Assembly: GCA_963457665.1 (NCBI GenBank)
Contig: OY735211.1
Coordinates: 40,995,787-41,059,786, forward strand
From: Thysanoteuthis rhombus
Lineage: Eukaryota; Mollusca; Cephalopoda; Oegopsida; Thysanoteuthidae
Direction of reading: 5' to 3'
Length of the DNA: 64,000 bases
Shown here: positions 24,301 through 33,441 of the stretch, in pieces
Layout of the letters: each line of letters starts with the position of its first letter
How positions within the stretch are numbered: the stretch's first letter is position 1
The notes under the pieces: model-generated
The model's database searches: none
Told to the model about the DNA's origin: nothing
What the model saw: only the letters and a program-made list of their open reading frames with translations
Translations under genes and position numbers: made by a program

Positions 24301-24674
24301 AACAAATATCGCAACAACAACAAAAAAAATTCAAACGTAAATTAATTGATCTTCAAGTCGCCATTCCAGGTTCAAGATTTGGGAAGCAAAAGAGAAATTA
24401 ACTCTGACTAGCTTCTTTTTTTCTAAATGTGAACAAAAAAATCGTCATTTCTAACTTCGACTATGATTAAAAGACAAAATGAAATTCTTGACCTGACCTG
24501 ACAGTCAGAGAAAAATAATAGTTCATAGAGAAAATAAAGAACTTTATTTTATCGAAATAATGCAGTAAAGCAAATAAATTATAATTTTAGCCATGATTTT
24601 AAAAATGGAACAATTGAAAAACTACTTACGGTGTTCAGGAAATCTTTGATACAATTTACAAGTTTTTGCTTCAT
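12644..24674 (-). CDS. MBIP: MBIP, complete coding region in nine exons
   Basis: MAP3K12-binding inhibitory protein 1. The mammalian protein binds and inhibits the MAP3K12/DLK kinase and is a subunit of the nuclear ATAC histone acetyltransferase complex. Exons (minus): 24674-24630, 22543-22427, 20813-20547, 20196-20100, 19466-19395, 16460-16239, 14415-14315, 13259-13188, 12730-12644. They join in phase to 359 residues, against 344 in human. Recognisable blocks are IERRIASFIECKR (144-156), VSRVVNANGPQ (200-210), EERLQNMEAHLK (259-270), ERLKALEKRILFLESISPEYF (first zipper, 284-304), a basic KKRK nuclear signal (314-317) and DLSLIEIDERMKRLRNIL (second zipper, 332-349). The first about 140 residues are not recognisably conserved. 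An in-frame stop 24 nt upstream fixes the start. Lys, Ser and Glu are abundant in residues 55-143, which look disordered. Confidence 0.92.
12731..13187 (-). other. MBIP: MBIP intron 8
   Basis: 457 bp AT-rich intron with GT..AG ends. No repeat recognised. Confidence 0.8.
13188..13259 (-). CDS. MBIP: MBIP exon 8
   Basis: 24 codons, phase 0 at both ends, donor GTAAGG. Encodes the basic linker with LKKRKIQPSP. This corresponds to the GKRRKVQPP nuclear localisation segment between the two zippers of human MBIP. Confidence 0.9.
13260..14314 (-). other. MBIP: MBIP intron 7
   Basis: About 1.05 kb, GT..AG ends. A run of C lies near 13928. No mobile element was recognised, and the short open frame at 14034-14282 is not supported as coding. 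Confidence 0.7.
14315..14415 (-). CDS. MBIP: MBIP exon 7
   Basis: 101 nt beginning in phase 1. Encodes ...SISDKPEVFERLKALEKRI and then LFLESISPEYFNLQ, matching the IYQRIKKLEDKILELEGISPEYF zipper of human MBIP. The donor is CAG|GTAATA. The phase of this exon decides which upstream donor is used (see exon 6). Confidence 0.92.
14990..15423. mobile_element. hAT-like non-autonomous element with 8-bp target duplication
   Basis: An 8-bp direct repeat TATTGTAA lies at 14990-14997 and 15416-15423. It flanks a 418-bp segment whose ends are imperfect inverted repeats: AGGGCCTCTCAAATT on the left and, as complement of the right end, AGGTTTCTCAAACTT. An 8-bp duplication with TCTCAAA ends is typical of hAT (Charlie-like) elements. 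No transposase remains. It lies in MBIP intron 6. Confidence 0.65.
15950..16028 (+). mobile_element. Short 3' end of an RTE LINE
   Basis: TTGGGGAAGGCACATGTCC followed by AACAACAGACCTAAAAGAA resembles the last part of the RTE copies (compare 4945-4985: TGGGGAAGGTCTAAGGCC, AACGACGGACGTTAAAAGAA). The simple tail appears replaced by the TA/GATA array at 16029. Confidence 0.5.
16029..16108. repeat. (TA)n(GATA)n(GA)n microsatellite
   Basis: A TA run of about 34 bp, then about eight GATA units, then GA, inside MBIP intron 6. Confidence 0.95.
16239..16460 (-). CDS. MBIP: MBIP exon 6
   Basis: 222 nt. The split valine codon G|TG joins exon 5 to give VSRVVNANGPQ, the best-conserved MBIP block. EERLQNMEAHLKVAP closes the exon. 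It contains two acidic-Pro motifs, VKSEP and IKQEP, of the psi-K-x-E sumoylation type. The donor used here is G|GTCAGT at 16238, which keeps the frame into exon 7. A stronger-looking GTAAGA donor lies 4 nt downstream but would shift the frame. Confidence 0.88.
16605..16630. repeat. Short (TA)n microsatellite
   Basis: About 24 bp of TA in MBIP intron 5. Confidence 0.8.
17055..17200 (+). mobile_element. Possible pogo/Tigger-like MITE fragment
   Basis: GTAATCTTTTGCTATTTGTG, a G-rich turn and a partly complementary GACCCATAAATCAACAAAAG arm resemble the ends of Tigger-type elements. Both termini cannot be set, so the call is tentative. Confidence 0.3.
18256..18297. repeat. (TA)n microsatellite
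   Basis: About 42 bp pure TA. The overlapping open frames on both strands are artefacts. Confidence 0.95.
18380..19260 (-). mobile_element. Penelope-like retroelement C-terminal relic
   Basis: Read on the minus strand, mixed frames give DILKFELELSHLFQEPSLVS, then SGHWKNNSCCDHLQF, then NKTFEIYHHFNCKSYNIQY, then NTRLNNYRHGKRT and LHFCLAGHDFSRDAKI. The His/Cys-rich linker, the HFNCKS block and the RLNNHR-type and HF-type motifs follow the linker and GIY-YIG nuclease end of Penelope-like elements. The core reverse transcriptase is absent, with several frame breaks and stops. It lies in MBIP intron 5, in the same orientation as the gene. Confidence 0.55.
19395..19466 (-). CDS. MBIP: MBIP exon 5
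   Basis: 72 nt, phase 1 to phase 1. Encodes DGDQCARTSAVFVARSGGRS then HVAG, aligning with SCARTDAIFTPYPGFKSHVK of human MBIP. The CART motif is shared. Acceptor TTTGTAG, donor G|GTAAG. Confidence 0.92.
19850..20090 (+). mobile_element. mariner transposase C-terminal fragment
   Basis: The plus-strand translation around 19910-20070 reads RFQPINEIKENATRQLMAIQ, then KGDFTDCFKKWKGCWDKCV, then YFEGE. This is the conserved C-terminal end of mariner transposases. The upstream part is short and degenerate. It lies in MBIP intron 4, antisense to the gene, and its right edge comes within about 20 nt of the exon 4 donor. Confidence 0.8.
20100..20196 (-). CDS. MBIP: MBIP exon 4
   Basis: 97 nt. Encodes IERRIASFIECKRMDVDEEN followed by RREFCSDLYPEHG. 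It matches IDRRISAFIERKQAEINENN and REFC of human MBIP. Acceptor AACAG, donor G|GTAAGT, ending in phase 1. Confidence 0.93.
20197..20546 (-). other. MBIP: MBIP intron 3
   Basis: 350-bp intron, the shortest in the gene, with GTGAGT..AACAG ends. Confidence 0.85.
20547..20813 (-). CDS. MBIP: MBIP exon 3
   Basis: 89 codons, phase 0 at both ends, donor GTGAGT. The protein is Ser/Thr/Lys-rich and probably disordered. A short GCT repeat encodes five alanines (residues 94-98), a site where length variation is plausible. No conserved motif is visible; the exon is supported by clean splice sites and frame continuity with exons 2 and 4. Confidence 0.85.
20814..22426 (-). other. MBIP: MBIP intron 2
   Basis: 1.6 kb with GTAAGT..CAG ends. 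No repeat family recognised; the open frame at 21997-22227 is not supported as coding. Confidence 0.7.
22427..22543 (-). CDS. MBIP: MBIP exon 2
   Basis: 39 codons, phase 0, acceptor after a T-rich tract (AATAAAG), donor GTAAGT. Encodes VIGEDENVWRYLENYVTSEI and more. This N-terminal part has no obvious match to mammalian MBIP, so it rests on splice sites and frame continuity. Confidence 0.75.
23361..23813. mobile_element. Inverted-repeat element M3 (about 450 bp)
   Basis: The two ends are imperfect inverted copies over roughly 140 bp. The left begins TAGGTAATTTTTGCACTAAC; the complement of the right begins TAGGTAATTTTTACTCGAAC. Both continue through CTGCC, then CCTCCCTT..GT and a later CCAG(C/T)..CTTTATAG/CTTATAG block. 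No coding capacity. A foldback or MITE-type insertion in MBIP intron 1 is the likely explanation. Confidence 0.55.
24186..24230. repeat. Homopolymer G then T tract
   Basis: A run of about nine G followed by T-rich sequence, in MBIP intron 1. Confidence 0.8.
24630..24674 (-). CDS. MBIP: MBIP exon 1, coding part
   Basis: 15 codons, MKQKLVNCIKDFLNT, donor ACC|GTAAGT, phase 0. The start is the first ATG after an in-frame TAA 24 nt upstream. The context AGAATGA has an A at -3. Weak homology but a clean donor. The exon call depends on joining exon 2 in frame. Confidence 0.7.
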
Positions 24675-24695
24675 TCTGCCGAAGACTTCTGTTGT

Positions 24696-24707
24696 TTACA
24701 CTAACAT
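24696..24707 (-). promoter_or_regulatory. Three-codon upstream ORF in the MBIP leader
   Basis: ATG TTA GTG TAA sits in the presumed 5' leader. Its stop lies 21 nt before the MBIP start and in the same frame. It matters only if transcription starts further upstream, which the sequence cannot show. Confidence 0.4.
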
Positions 24708-25640
24708 CCTCAAGCTCGAAATTGAAATTTGAAGGGCAGATAATCTATCATTGACAAGCAGTTACTTCCCTTTAGTTCAACGTTCCGAACATTTTTTAGG
24801 TTGATTGAGAATAATAATTGGATCAGCTCTCTCGACCTAAATGTGGGCCTTTTCATGATTACACGTACCGGCCATTGATTTCCAAGATTCATCAACATTG
24901 TTGCCTTCGATTACCCATGGAGATATGTAAAAACTGGCCAGCAGATCTTATGGGCAAGGTCGATTTCACTTGTAACTATGATTCCCCAAAAAGAAAGATA
25001 AGTTATATTTTGAACAGGTGCAAAAGAGCTTTTCTACAGTGGCCAATACATAACTTTGTGTTGCATAGTATTCATTCTTATCTTAATAATTTTGCATTTA
25101 TATTTCTAACAATTCATCTTTTTCTGATAATAAATAAAATTGAAATATACGACCTTATTTTCATAATGTATCAAGTATATAATTTTTTTACAGATTTATT
25201 TGGAGCAAATTTTACACAGCTTGTGATTTCAAAATAACAAGTATAACAGATAAGTTGTAGCAATTTATGAATAGATATTCATTTTTTCATCTTTCTGACT
25301 TTAAGGAATTGTTTTTTTAACAAAAACTGGTATTTCTTTTAATATAAAATTTGTATTTCAGAATAGTTTTTTTTCTTGAAAAATGTATTTTCTTTTAGAA
25401 TCAAAGAAAATATTTATCATCATAGATATGCAAAACCAATTATTTCAAACCTTTGAAATCAATACCTGATACAAACTGCTATAAAAAAAAAAAAGTGACA
25501 TACCAGGGTATAGAACTGATTCTTCAAGTACCACTATTATTTCTTTTTTTCCTCTCATTTTTCTATCAACAATTGCAGTAACAACCTCATCATTGCCAGG
25601 TGTGGTTGTTAGCATTCCTACCCTGTGAAAATTTCCCTCA
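24708..25640. other. Presumed MBIP promoter side and intergenic DNA
   Basis: No TATA box or other promoter element can be set with confidence. The plus-strand open frame at 24818-25237 shows no domain and turns into low-complexity Ile/Phe/Tyr. Confidence 0.35.
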
Positions 25641-25649
25641 CAACAGAAA

Positions 25650-28130
25650 TGCTAATAAGAGATAAAACATTTAGAACATCTGTTTTTGTGTGAAAAAAAG
25701 CATCCAATTTGTATATGCAAGCACACATCATAATAACCATTACACAATATCTAGGGCCTTAAACATTTTTGGTGATGTAATAAACATCATAATTCTTTTT
25801 AAAATCATTATAGTATTACATATTCCAATAATCTATTCCATAACCCTACCCCTTTATTACTGAAAAACAATGTTTTGATATCTACTCTACTTTTATTTGC
25901 TTCCACCATATATGTGTGGCCTCTCAGTCCCTTTTACTCCCTTCTTGTAAAAAAATAGATTATGGTTTACTGATTCTAAACCATGTATAATCTTAAACAT
26001 TTCTATTAAGTCTCCCAATCTCTCCTTTTTTCTGATGATGATAAACCCAACTCCTTTAACCAATCTTAATAACTCATACTTTTTAATTTTGGTAGAAACT
26101 TAGTATCTCGTCTTTTCTGATAGATTTTTATCTTTCTCTAAGTACAGTGACCAGGCCTGCACACAGTACTCAAGATGCAGTTGGACATTACTCTTTACAC
26201 AATATCTAGGGCTTTAAACATTTTTGATGGCATAATAAATATCATAGTCCATCAATGAGTCTATGACTATATATGGAATAGTATGCTTAATCAGTTTCAG
26301 TACTCTGTTTGCAGCAGCACTGGCAATATACTTGGAAAATGATATTTCATCAGTTATGATGATACCAAGATCCTTTTTATTATATACAAAATCTAGTGCA
26401 TTTTCATTCATACAGTAATAAATGGATTTCTATTTCCTACAATTTTCATCAAAACTCAATTTCCATTCTTTTAACCATAACATTAATTTATTTAGGTCCT
26501 CCTATACTTGGTCAACAGTTGACAAGATTGGATGGTACAATTTAGTATCATCTATAAAATTTTATAGATATTGTACCTGGTAGATCATTTGTAGATGATG
26601 AAAACAGTACTGGTCTGAGCACTGATCCCTGTGGAACAGCAGTACTTACACACCTCCAGTCAGATTCAGAACCATTTATAAAGGTTCTCTGTTTCCTAAT
26701 CCATAGGAAATCTTCCTGTCAACAATTCAGTTTACCAACTATGCCATATCTTTGCAGTTTGTGGTTCAATCTACAAGGAGGGAACAAGTCAAAGGTTCTT
26801 TTGAAATCTACATATAATGCATCAAAAGGAACAGCCTCATCATACAATACTGTCCACTTTTTGAGCATAGTAAGCAGATTTGTTTGACAGGATCTTCCCA
26901 CTCTGAAGCCATGTTGCTCATCACGCAATATGACAGTATTCTCAATGAATTTAACAATTCCTTCCCACACAATTCTCTCAGATTTTGCACACTTGCAAGG
27001 TCAAAATCACTGGTCTATGATTACTAGTTATGGGTTTGTCACCATTTTCAAAGATAGGTGTGACATTCACCATTTTCCACATTTCTGGAACATCACCTTG
27101 GTCTAAAGATTTCCACAAAATACCGCACAACAGAAAATATAAAACACCTGCAGATTCTTTAAGCACCCATGGATTAATCTCCCTAGGTCTAATTGCCTTA
27201 TTTGGAATAATAACTTTTTTAGATCTGAAGGTGTAAAGAAAACATTTTCAAGGATAAAGTCTCCTACCTGATCATAAAATTCAAACACATCTGCCACTCC
27301 ATTGCCTTTGATACAATGCATGATCATTAAACCAGAGTTTGCATTTATCATCTCCCTCTACAAAAATAGATTGAAAGATATGATGCATTTACTATTTCCC
27401 TGATTATCATTTAATATCATGACCATCATCTGTTTCAAGTTTAGAGATTGTTCCTCTTGACTTTATTTTCATATATGAATAAAACCTTCAGATTTTCTTT
27501 GACTCTATTGCAAAGATGTTTCTTCTACTCCTTCTTGGCAATTTGTTATTTCTTGTTTGCTGCATTCTTTCTCTTCACAAACTCTTGATATCTAATGCAC
27601 GTTCTAAATTCTAGATATGTCTTCAAAGATTAATATTTCCTTTTCACATACTTCTTAATATTTACATTGAACTACAGTAGATTTATTCTATTATGATTTG
27701 TAATCTTAACCAAGGGTACAGACTCTTTGACAACAGCATTTAAGTACCTACAAAAAAAACTCTAATCATCATTTACATCAGTATCACTAAGCACTGGGGT
27801 TCAGTCTTTGTCCCCTAATTAGGTATATAATCTATTATAATCAGCCTTATCATAATTGTATCTATACACGTCTTTTAAACAAGTTGTATTGGAAAGTTCA
27901 AGTTATCACACAATGATCTGCTTCATAAATAGAACGCAATACTTCAACATCACTAAGATCCAGTTCACTGAAAGAGATGACTCGATCCAGACAAGTTCTC
28001 ACTATCCTTTATCATAGAGTTTTCACAATCAATATTCGGCAAGTCAAAATCTCCATTAATCAATATTCAGCCTTTACAAATTTGGCTAGCTATCTCAAAC
28101 TGGTATAATATTTCATCATTATAATCTATA
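25650..28130 (-). mobile_element. CR1-like LINE, degenerate
   Basis: Read on the minus strand from about 28130, fragments of a CR1-type pol protein appear in order. First comes a LING.DFDLPNI-like endonuclease piece near 28050. Then comes VLYFLLCGILWKSLDQGDVP with VTPIFENGDKPI (27040-27150), then EDEQHGFRVGRSCQTNLL-like residues near 26900, and YVDFKRTFD near 26800. A GVPQGS-equivalent region follows near 26620-26660. KKDLGIIITDEISFSKYI lies near 26330-26380 and VQLHLEYCVQAW near 26150. It has many stops and frame changes over about 2.5 kb. This is an old, nearly full-length pol region with no clear 5' end. Confidence 0.7.
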
Positions 28131-28499
28131 CTTGCATCTCTTTTTCAATTGCAAGCCAAGCAGATCGTCATTTTCCATAATGTTTTTCAATTTCATCCGC
28201 AGCCATACGGTATCTTTAACATTTAAATCATTTATCTTCCTACGTATTTCTACATTGATATGTTCTCTTACCAGTATTATTACACTACTTCAAACTTCGA
28301 TCGTATCTTGTCTGTACATCTTAAAACCAGGTGCATTCACAATATGTCTGTCTATGGTACTTTTTATCCAAGTTTCGGTTCCAAATATGAAATCAGTTGG
28401 AAAGAAAGTTAAAATTTCAAGCCTATTGTATAACATTTTGACAGCCCAAAAAACATGCTTTTTTTCCAAAAGTCAAAAGGTGAACATAATTTTTATTGT

Positions 28500-28820
28500 C
28501 TGATCCGACGTTGGTTAGAACTTGGGGAGCTGAAAAAACTGAGTGTTAAATGGGAGGAATTCAGGGAAATGCATTTTTTTTTCAATATCCCTGCTGAGAT
28601 AAGTTGAGATCTTATATTGCCTTCAAATACATATGTTGGAGAGAGCTAAAAATATGGCCATGAATTTTTCCTTTTGCAATATTTTCAGCAACATGATGTG
28701 ACCAAAAAGTCTCACGGAAAATTAGGGAAAATGGTGATCGATGAATAAGTTACTTCCCTTGGATTTTGTTGGACTGGGATCACTAAAAAAAAGTCTGAAT
28801 TCGAATGAATGTTGCCGGAC
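28500..28820. other. Intergenic, nothing identified
   Basis: No coding signal, tRNA-like promoter or convincing repeat partner in the window, apart from a short T1-like match at its right edge (28830-28875). Confidence 0.3.
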
Positions 28821-29108
28821 ACAAATAAGGGATCTGTTTAGCATAAAACCTTCATTGCAAATAGAACCCCCCACTGGAAACCTTTTTTTTTTCGGGGGGG
28901 GGGGAGTAATTTGAGAAAAACAAAAAGTTATTGCCCTTCATTTGTTCTTTAACAGCAACACACAGTCTAAATTCATCATTCGCAGCCATGCATTTATTAC
29001 TGTCATTTCCTGGTTCAGTCCCATCCGTTAAAATAAGATAGATTTAGACAAAAACCACGTTTAGCTTCAAACACCCATTTTATTAAATTAAAACGGCAAG
29101 AGTTAGAC

Positions 29109-29480
29109 GGGTCTGTTATTGTCGGTGGCATTCACTATCCTGAAACCCTTTTTTGCTGAGGCCAACTTCGCCACAATTCCATTGGCTGTCTGATCACTCT
29201 GCCTACTCATCATGGTACTGTCTTGCAAATGACCCAAAAAGAAAGAGTGAATTTGACGGCATACTTTAATGCTCCATCATATTTCCAAAAACACTAGTTG
29301 ACTTTCTATTTTCTATAATTAGTGCAATGGGTTTTGTTTTTTCTACGGGACCCTATTTTTTTTTTAACAATTTATGGGAAAAAAACAAACATATAAAGTG
29401 ATCAGACAGCTAATGGGATAGTAGCAAAGTTGGCTTTGGCTAAAAGAGATTCAGGATAGTGATAAAGACCCTGTTATTGT
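29109..29480. mobile_element. Inverted-repeat element M2, copy 1
   Basis: The left arm contains CACTATCCTGAAACCC..GCCAACTTCGCCAC..CCATTGGCTGTCTGATCAC. The complement of the right arm reads CACTATCCTGAATCTC..GCCAACTTTGCTAC..CCATTAGCTGTCTGATCAC. The arms are about 80 bp, about 370 bp in all, non-coding. The interior CTATAATTAGTGCAATGGG and GGGACCCTATTTT recur in copy 2. Confidence 0.7.
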
Positions 29481-29769
29481 AACTGTCAAAAAAAAAAAAA
29501 CGCCTGTCCTTTAATGCAAACTGATCAAAGGTAGACAACTCAGGTGAAATCGTCCATGGGAGCTAACTGATACTAACACCGGTAATCATCAAGAACCCGT
29601 CGATATACAAGCAACTCGGCCCTAATACTTGTCTACAGTTTATAACCAAAAGAATTGCTATACTCACTTCTAATTGGAAAACCAACAAAGACTAGTGCTA
29701 TGGCAGACCCCAGGGTTATCATTTGATGAAGGCTTTGAATAACACTCTTTTTTTTTTTAGGGAAATGAT

Positions 29770-30185
29770 ACTTTTGCATGATGGACAGTAAAAGAGGATC
29801 CAGTTAAGCAGTAGATATATGACCCTTCACACAGAATTGAATTTTCAAAATTCCATGTTTTAGCAAAAAGATTTCTTCAATCGAATTAATTTTAATGAAA
29901 ATACTTGAATGGTGTAGTTTTGTACAATTGATGGAAAGTTAGGGTCCTGTTCAGCATCATAGTTAAATCGTAAATAGAATCCCCTATACCAAGGAAAAAA
30001 ATTATTTTTTGGGAAATGATTTCTAAATGAAGTACAAATAAGTAATCCAAATACTTCAGAGTCATAGTTTTGCACGATGGACAGGAAGAGGTGGTCCAGT
30101 TCTGCAGCATAGTTACATCATACATGGAATACCCTTCTCCTCCCACCAACACAAAGAAAATGTGTTTTGGATTAATGATTTCTCA
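29770..30185. repeat. Three-unit tandem repeat T1, period about 146 bp
   Basis: Units begin near 29772, 29916 and 30066 with TTTTG(C/T)A..GATGGA. They continue with CCAGTT..GCAGCATAGTTA and an AATGATTTCT end. The minus-strand frame 29892-30152 shows the duplication as two similar peptides (VTMLQNWTT and LTMMLNRT), but it is repeat-derived. Related single units are at 10627-10690 and 28830-28875. Confidence 0.65.
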
Positions 30186-31560
30186 ATGAATTCAAGGGGA
30201 CTAACCACAAAACTATGACTTTGCTTCTTCTGTGATTAGAACATTGATATTCTGTAATTTACCTATTTTGCCTCAGACAGCTTCGGCAATGTACCTGAAG
30301 ACTGTCCCAAAGGCAAAGATAGCAGAGAACTTAATAAAATCTTGGTAGGGAACAATATTCTTGATATAAGCAATAAGAAAGTAACACTCACTATCCAGAA
30401 ACACAATCATGTTGAACAATTTCATCAAAAATTACCTTTCATCTTCATATCCTCATATATCATGTTATTTCATTTTATATCCTGTTATGTTATATCAGGT
30501 TGTATCATTTTTGTTATACTATGCCATCTTATGTTGTGTATTGTCATCATATATCATCATTATTACTGATATACAATGATGTGCCTCATTGCTCTGAATA
30601 AAGAACAATCGTAAATCTCGAAAAAATACTCACCTCAAGATCTTTTGTGATCACTTTTGTTCAACATTAGCGTAAACACCCGTTTCTTTAGATTCATGTG
30701 ATTTTCTTTTATGCAAATAAAAATATGCAATTTCACTGAATTTTATTATACATTAACTCATAGGTAAATCTCATAATATCCCTCTCCTGCTCACAAGAGT
30801 TAAGTTTGAAGAGAATAATAGCTATTCTCTATACTTCTTTCACATGACAATCAGAAAATGACACTCACCAAGCTGGAACCACAATCACATTACATGGTGT
30901 GATTAAATACATCTACCTTTTTATAAAGGTTGTCGATTTGCGAAACTCATTACTAAGTCTTCTCTACTTCAACCCAATTGTTACAACCAGTTAGTCATCT
31001 GAAACCATTGGTTCTTGTACAAAGATTCATTTAAGGGTTTTTCTGTTTACTATAGCTTTGAATGTGTAATTGTTCTTTTACAAACATATTGAAAACCGTC
31101 AACTAAAACTGTCACAACAACTATCAACATGAATTTCTTCAGTTTTTAAGCTGGTCTGGCTGGCCGGCTGGCTATATATGTGTGTATACAGACCACACCA
31201 ATGGAGCTAGAGGGCTGAAAATTTCAGTATTTACTCACTATGTCTAAAAAAAAGTTTTTCGGGGTTTTTTTTTAATCTCCCAGAATAGGTTTTTAGTTGG
31301 GGTTCAATAAGCAATGTAAGTTTCTCCTAAATTGATCCCTTAGTTTGTATCCAGCAACATTGTTTTCTTTTTTTAAATTCTGTCTTTTTTAGTGATCAAT
31401 GCCCAACAAAAGGTGACAGAAGTAACTTATTCATTGATCACCCCTTTTTCCAATTTTTTAAATGATCAATCCCATCATTGAATGCTGACAGAAGACATCA
31501 ATCAGATGACAGTTTTTACTAAGTAACTAACCAGACCTATATTCATTTTGTTGAATTTTG
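30186..31560. other. Intergenic, no gene seen
   Basis: AT-rich, with a low-complexity ATC/TATCAT-rich block near 30440-30570. No recognisable gene. Confidence 0.35.
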
Positions 31561-31570
31561 TTGAAGCATG

Positions 31571-31672
31571 GACAATTCTTATCAATTTTTTGGCTAGTAT
31601 TTTTTCCATCTTAATTTCAGTTGTTTTTCATCACAACTCTCAAACCATCATTCTACAACTTTTATTAAGGTA
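31571..31672 (+). mobile_element. Inverted-repeat family M4, solo left arm
   Basis: TAGTATTTTTTCCATCTTAA, TTTCAGTTG and TTTTTCATCACAACTCTCAAA match the arms of the elements at 35003-35312 and 50500-50748. No right arm was found. Confidence 0.5.
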
Positions 31673-32640
31673 CGCAGATTGAAAATGAGGCAGTATTTAT
31701 GAAACCAAAGTATTTCAAAAGTGCATATATTCAGCAAAGGGCCTGTTAGAATATCATTCATCAACAGAAAAAGAAGAAAAGGGCATTTTTAGTAATATAA
31801 AAGTTGTCTCACTGTAAAACTAACCTTTTTTTAGCTGGATTTTTAGCTCTGAAAGGAACATGTATACTACTCTTGATAAAACCAAACAGTATTGACAATC
31901 TTAAATGTGGTCTCTTTGGATTTTTTCTAACCTTTTCAACATGACTTGCAATGCAAGCTGTGCACAGGTATTTTTTTTATTGAGTTGATAGCTGACTCAT
32001 AGGTAAAGAAACAAATTGTGTGTGCCACATTCATAGATTGAAAAAAAACTTGACTTTTTTTCCAGGAAATTCACTTGAAGTCATTCCTGTCAAGAATCTG
32101 GAGACATTATAAAGGAGTACATTGAAAATGTCCTCTGGGGTTGCCGCAAAAAAAATCAGTTTTATAGTAAGACATTCTTTTGATTAGATGTTGTGAAGGC
32201 TTCAGCCTCTTAAAAACACTGACATTGAGAAATTTCAGCAAATAATGTAAACAGAAAAAAGTGAGATTGATTAATATCTTTATAAATTTGAAAATACACA
32301 GTAAAAAAATATTGATTAATCTTTCATCCAAATCTGGAAGAGATGTGTTTTAAAGGGTGTTTCTGAATTAAGATTTACATACTAGGAATTTTTTCTAACT
32401 GGCCGACTGAATTTGATGTTTTAAAGTTTAATATCCCCAGATACGTATGTATAAATGAGAATATCAGGAATAGAATCTCTAATCTTGATCCAAAAGAAGT
32501 GCAATATAATTTTGCCAATAAGGGAATCCCTCTGTTTCTCTCAGTTGCAATAGGTAACAATAATGCAAATAACTCCGTGAGTGTGTGTGTGCAACAGTTG
32601 TACAGTAAGAAGTGTGTTTTATAAAGTACAAAAGAATCTG

Positions 32641-32918
32641 TTCATTATAATCATGAATGTGTTATCAAAATCATTCAGCCCAAATGTTTTATTCAAAATG
32701 AATTAAAAACTTTTCAAAAATTGAAAAATAAATTCTACAATAAATTTTACGACATGAAGTTATTTATAACAATGAATCTAAAAACATAACAGTGAATCTA
32801 AATTTATAACAATGAATTTAAATTCCTCCAGTTTTTATATTCTTTGCTTAGTGTTATCGGTCGGTTATTGTTATCAAGGAGACCCTGCCCCAAAGTGATC
32901 ACAATGAATAGCTTCTTC
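32641..32918 (+). repeat. Dispersed repeat R2, copy 1
   Basis: About 280 bp matches 60541-60825 in the same orientation. Shared blocks are TTTATT(C/T)AAAATGAATTAAA, ATAACAATGAATTTAAATT, TTGTTATC..GGTTATTG(T/C)TATC and TTGATCACAAT-type ends. It is non-coding and lies just beyond the ZSWIM2 polyadenylation side. Confidence 0.65.
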
Positions 32919-32944
32919 TATATCAGCTTTTAATTAGATTGAAA

Positions 32945-32950
32945 TTTATT
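32945..32950 (-). terminator. ZSWIM2: Candidate ZSWIM2 polyadenylation signal
   Basis: AATAAA on the minus strand about 330 nt after the ZSWIM2 stop. It is the nearest canonical hexamer I found. Confidence 0.45.
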
Positions 32951-33277
32951 TTAAAAAAAATTATTTTTTTTACTTCTGACATTGCAGACATCAAAAATAA
33001 CTATTATTATTTCAAGATATTGAAATAGCTTCTTCCTTCCTGAACTAATACATACAAATTCTCATGTTCATGTAGATAGATAGATGCCTCCATAAGATAT
33101 ATAATATAGATATGAATGTGTGTAATTGGGTGTGTTTCCCTGCAAATGAAAACACAACTCATATGAATCCTTGAGAAAATCCTTAAGAGTTACTCAGGTA
33201 ACAGGCAGACATATATTAATGCCTCTTTTTAAGCACAGAACTAATACAACCAAATCCCAGGACTCTTTTCATTCTTC

Positions 33278-33441
33278 TTAAATCGATTTTGAATTGATTT
33301 CAAATCCTTTAAGGTACAAGTGTTGCATTTTTGTTTGTTCCGGCTTCTCCAAATTCACTGCTTTACTAATTGGTGACTGTAACTGACTGGATTTTGATGG
33401 CCTATGGATTTTTTCTAATTTTCTTGGCGGAGGACATCTTT
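33278..33441 (-). CDS. ZSWIM2: ZSWIM2 last exon
   Basis: Encodes ...ERCPPPRKLEKIHRPSKSS..., ending LYLKGFEINSKSI and TAA. With the acceptor ATTAG|AAAG at 33442, the G left over from the previous exon completes GAA and keeps this frame. The pyrimidine-rich acceptor TTTTTAG|GTTCCC 19 nt upstream is stronger-looking but would give a different frame, with TAG at 33404-33402 after 18 residues. The longer frame looks more protein-like (Pro/Lys/Ser-rich), so it is preferred. Confidence 0.65.

Noticed and set aside
24818-25237. 139-codon plus-strand open frame upstream of MBIP
   Set aside because: The second half is Ile/Phe/Leu/Tyr-rich AT translation without a domain; no exon-intron structure or conserved motif.
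26719-27351. Minus-strand frames that look like a gene with introns
   Set aside because: They are pieces of the CR1-like reverse transcriptase, broken by decay, not host exons.
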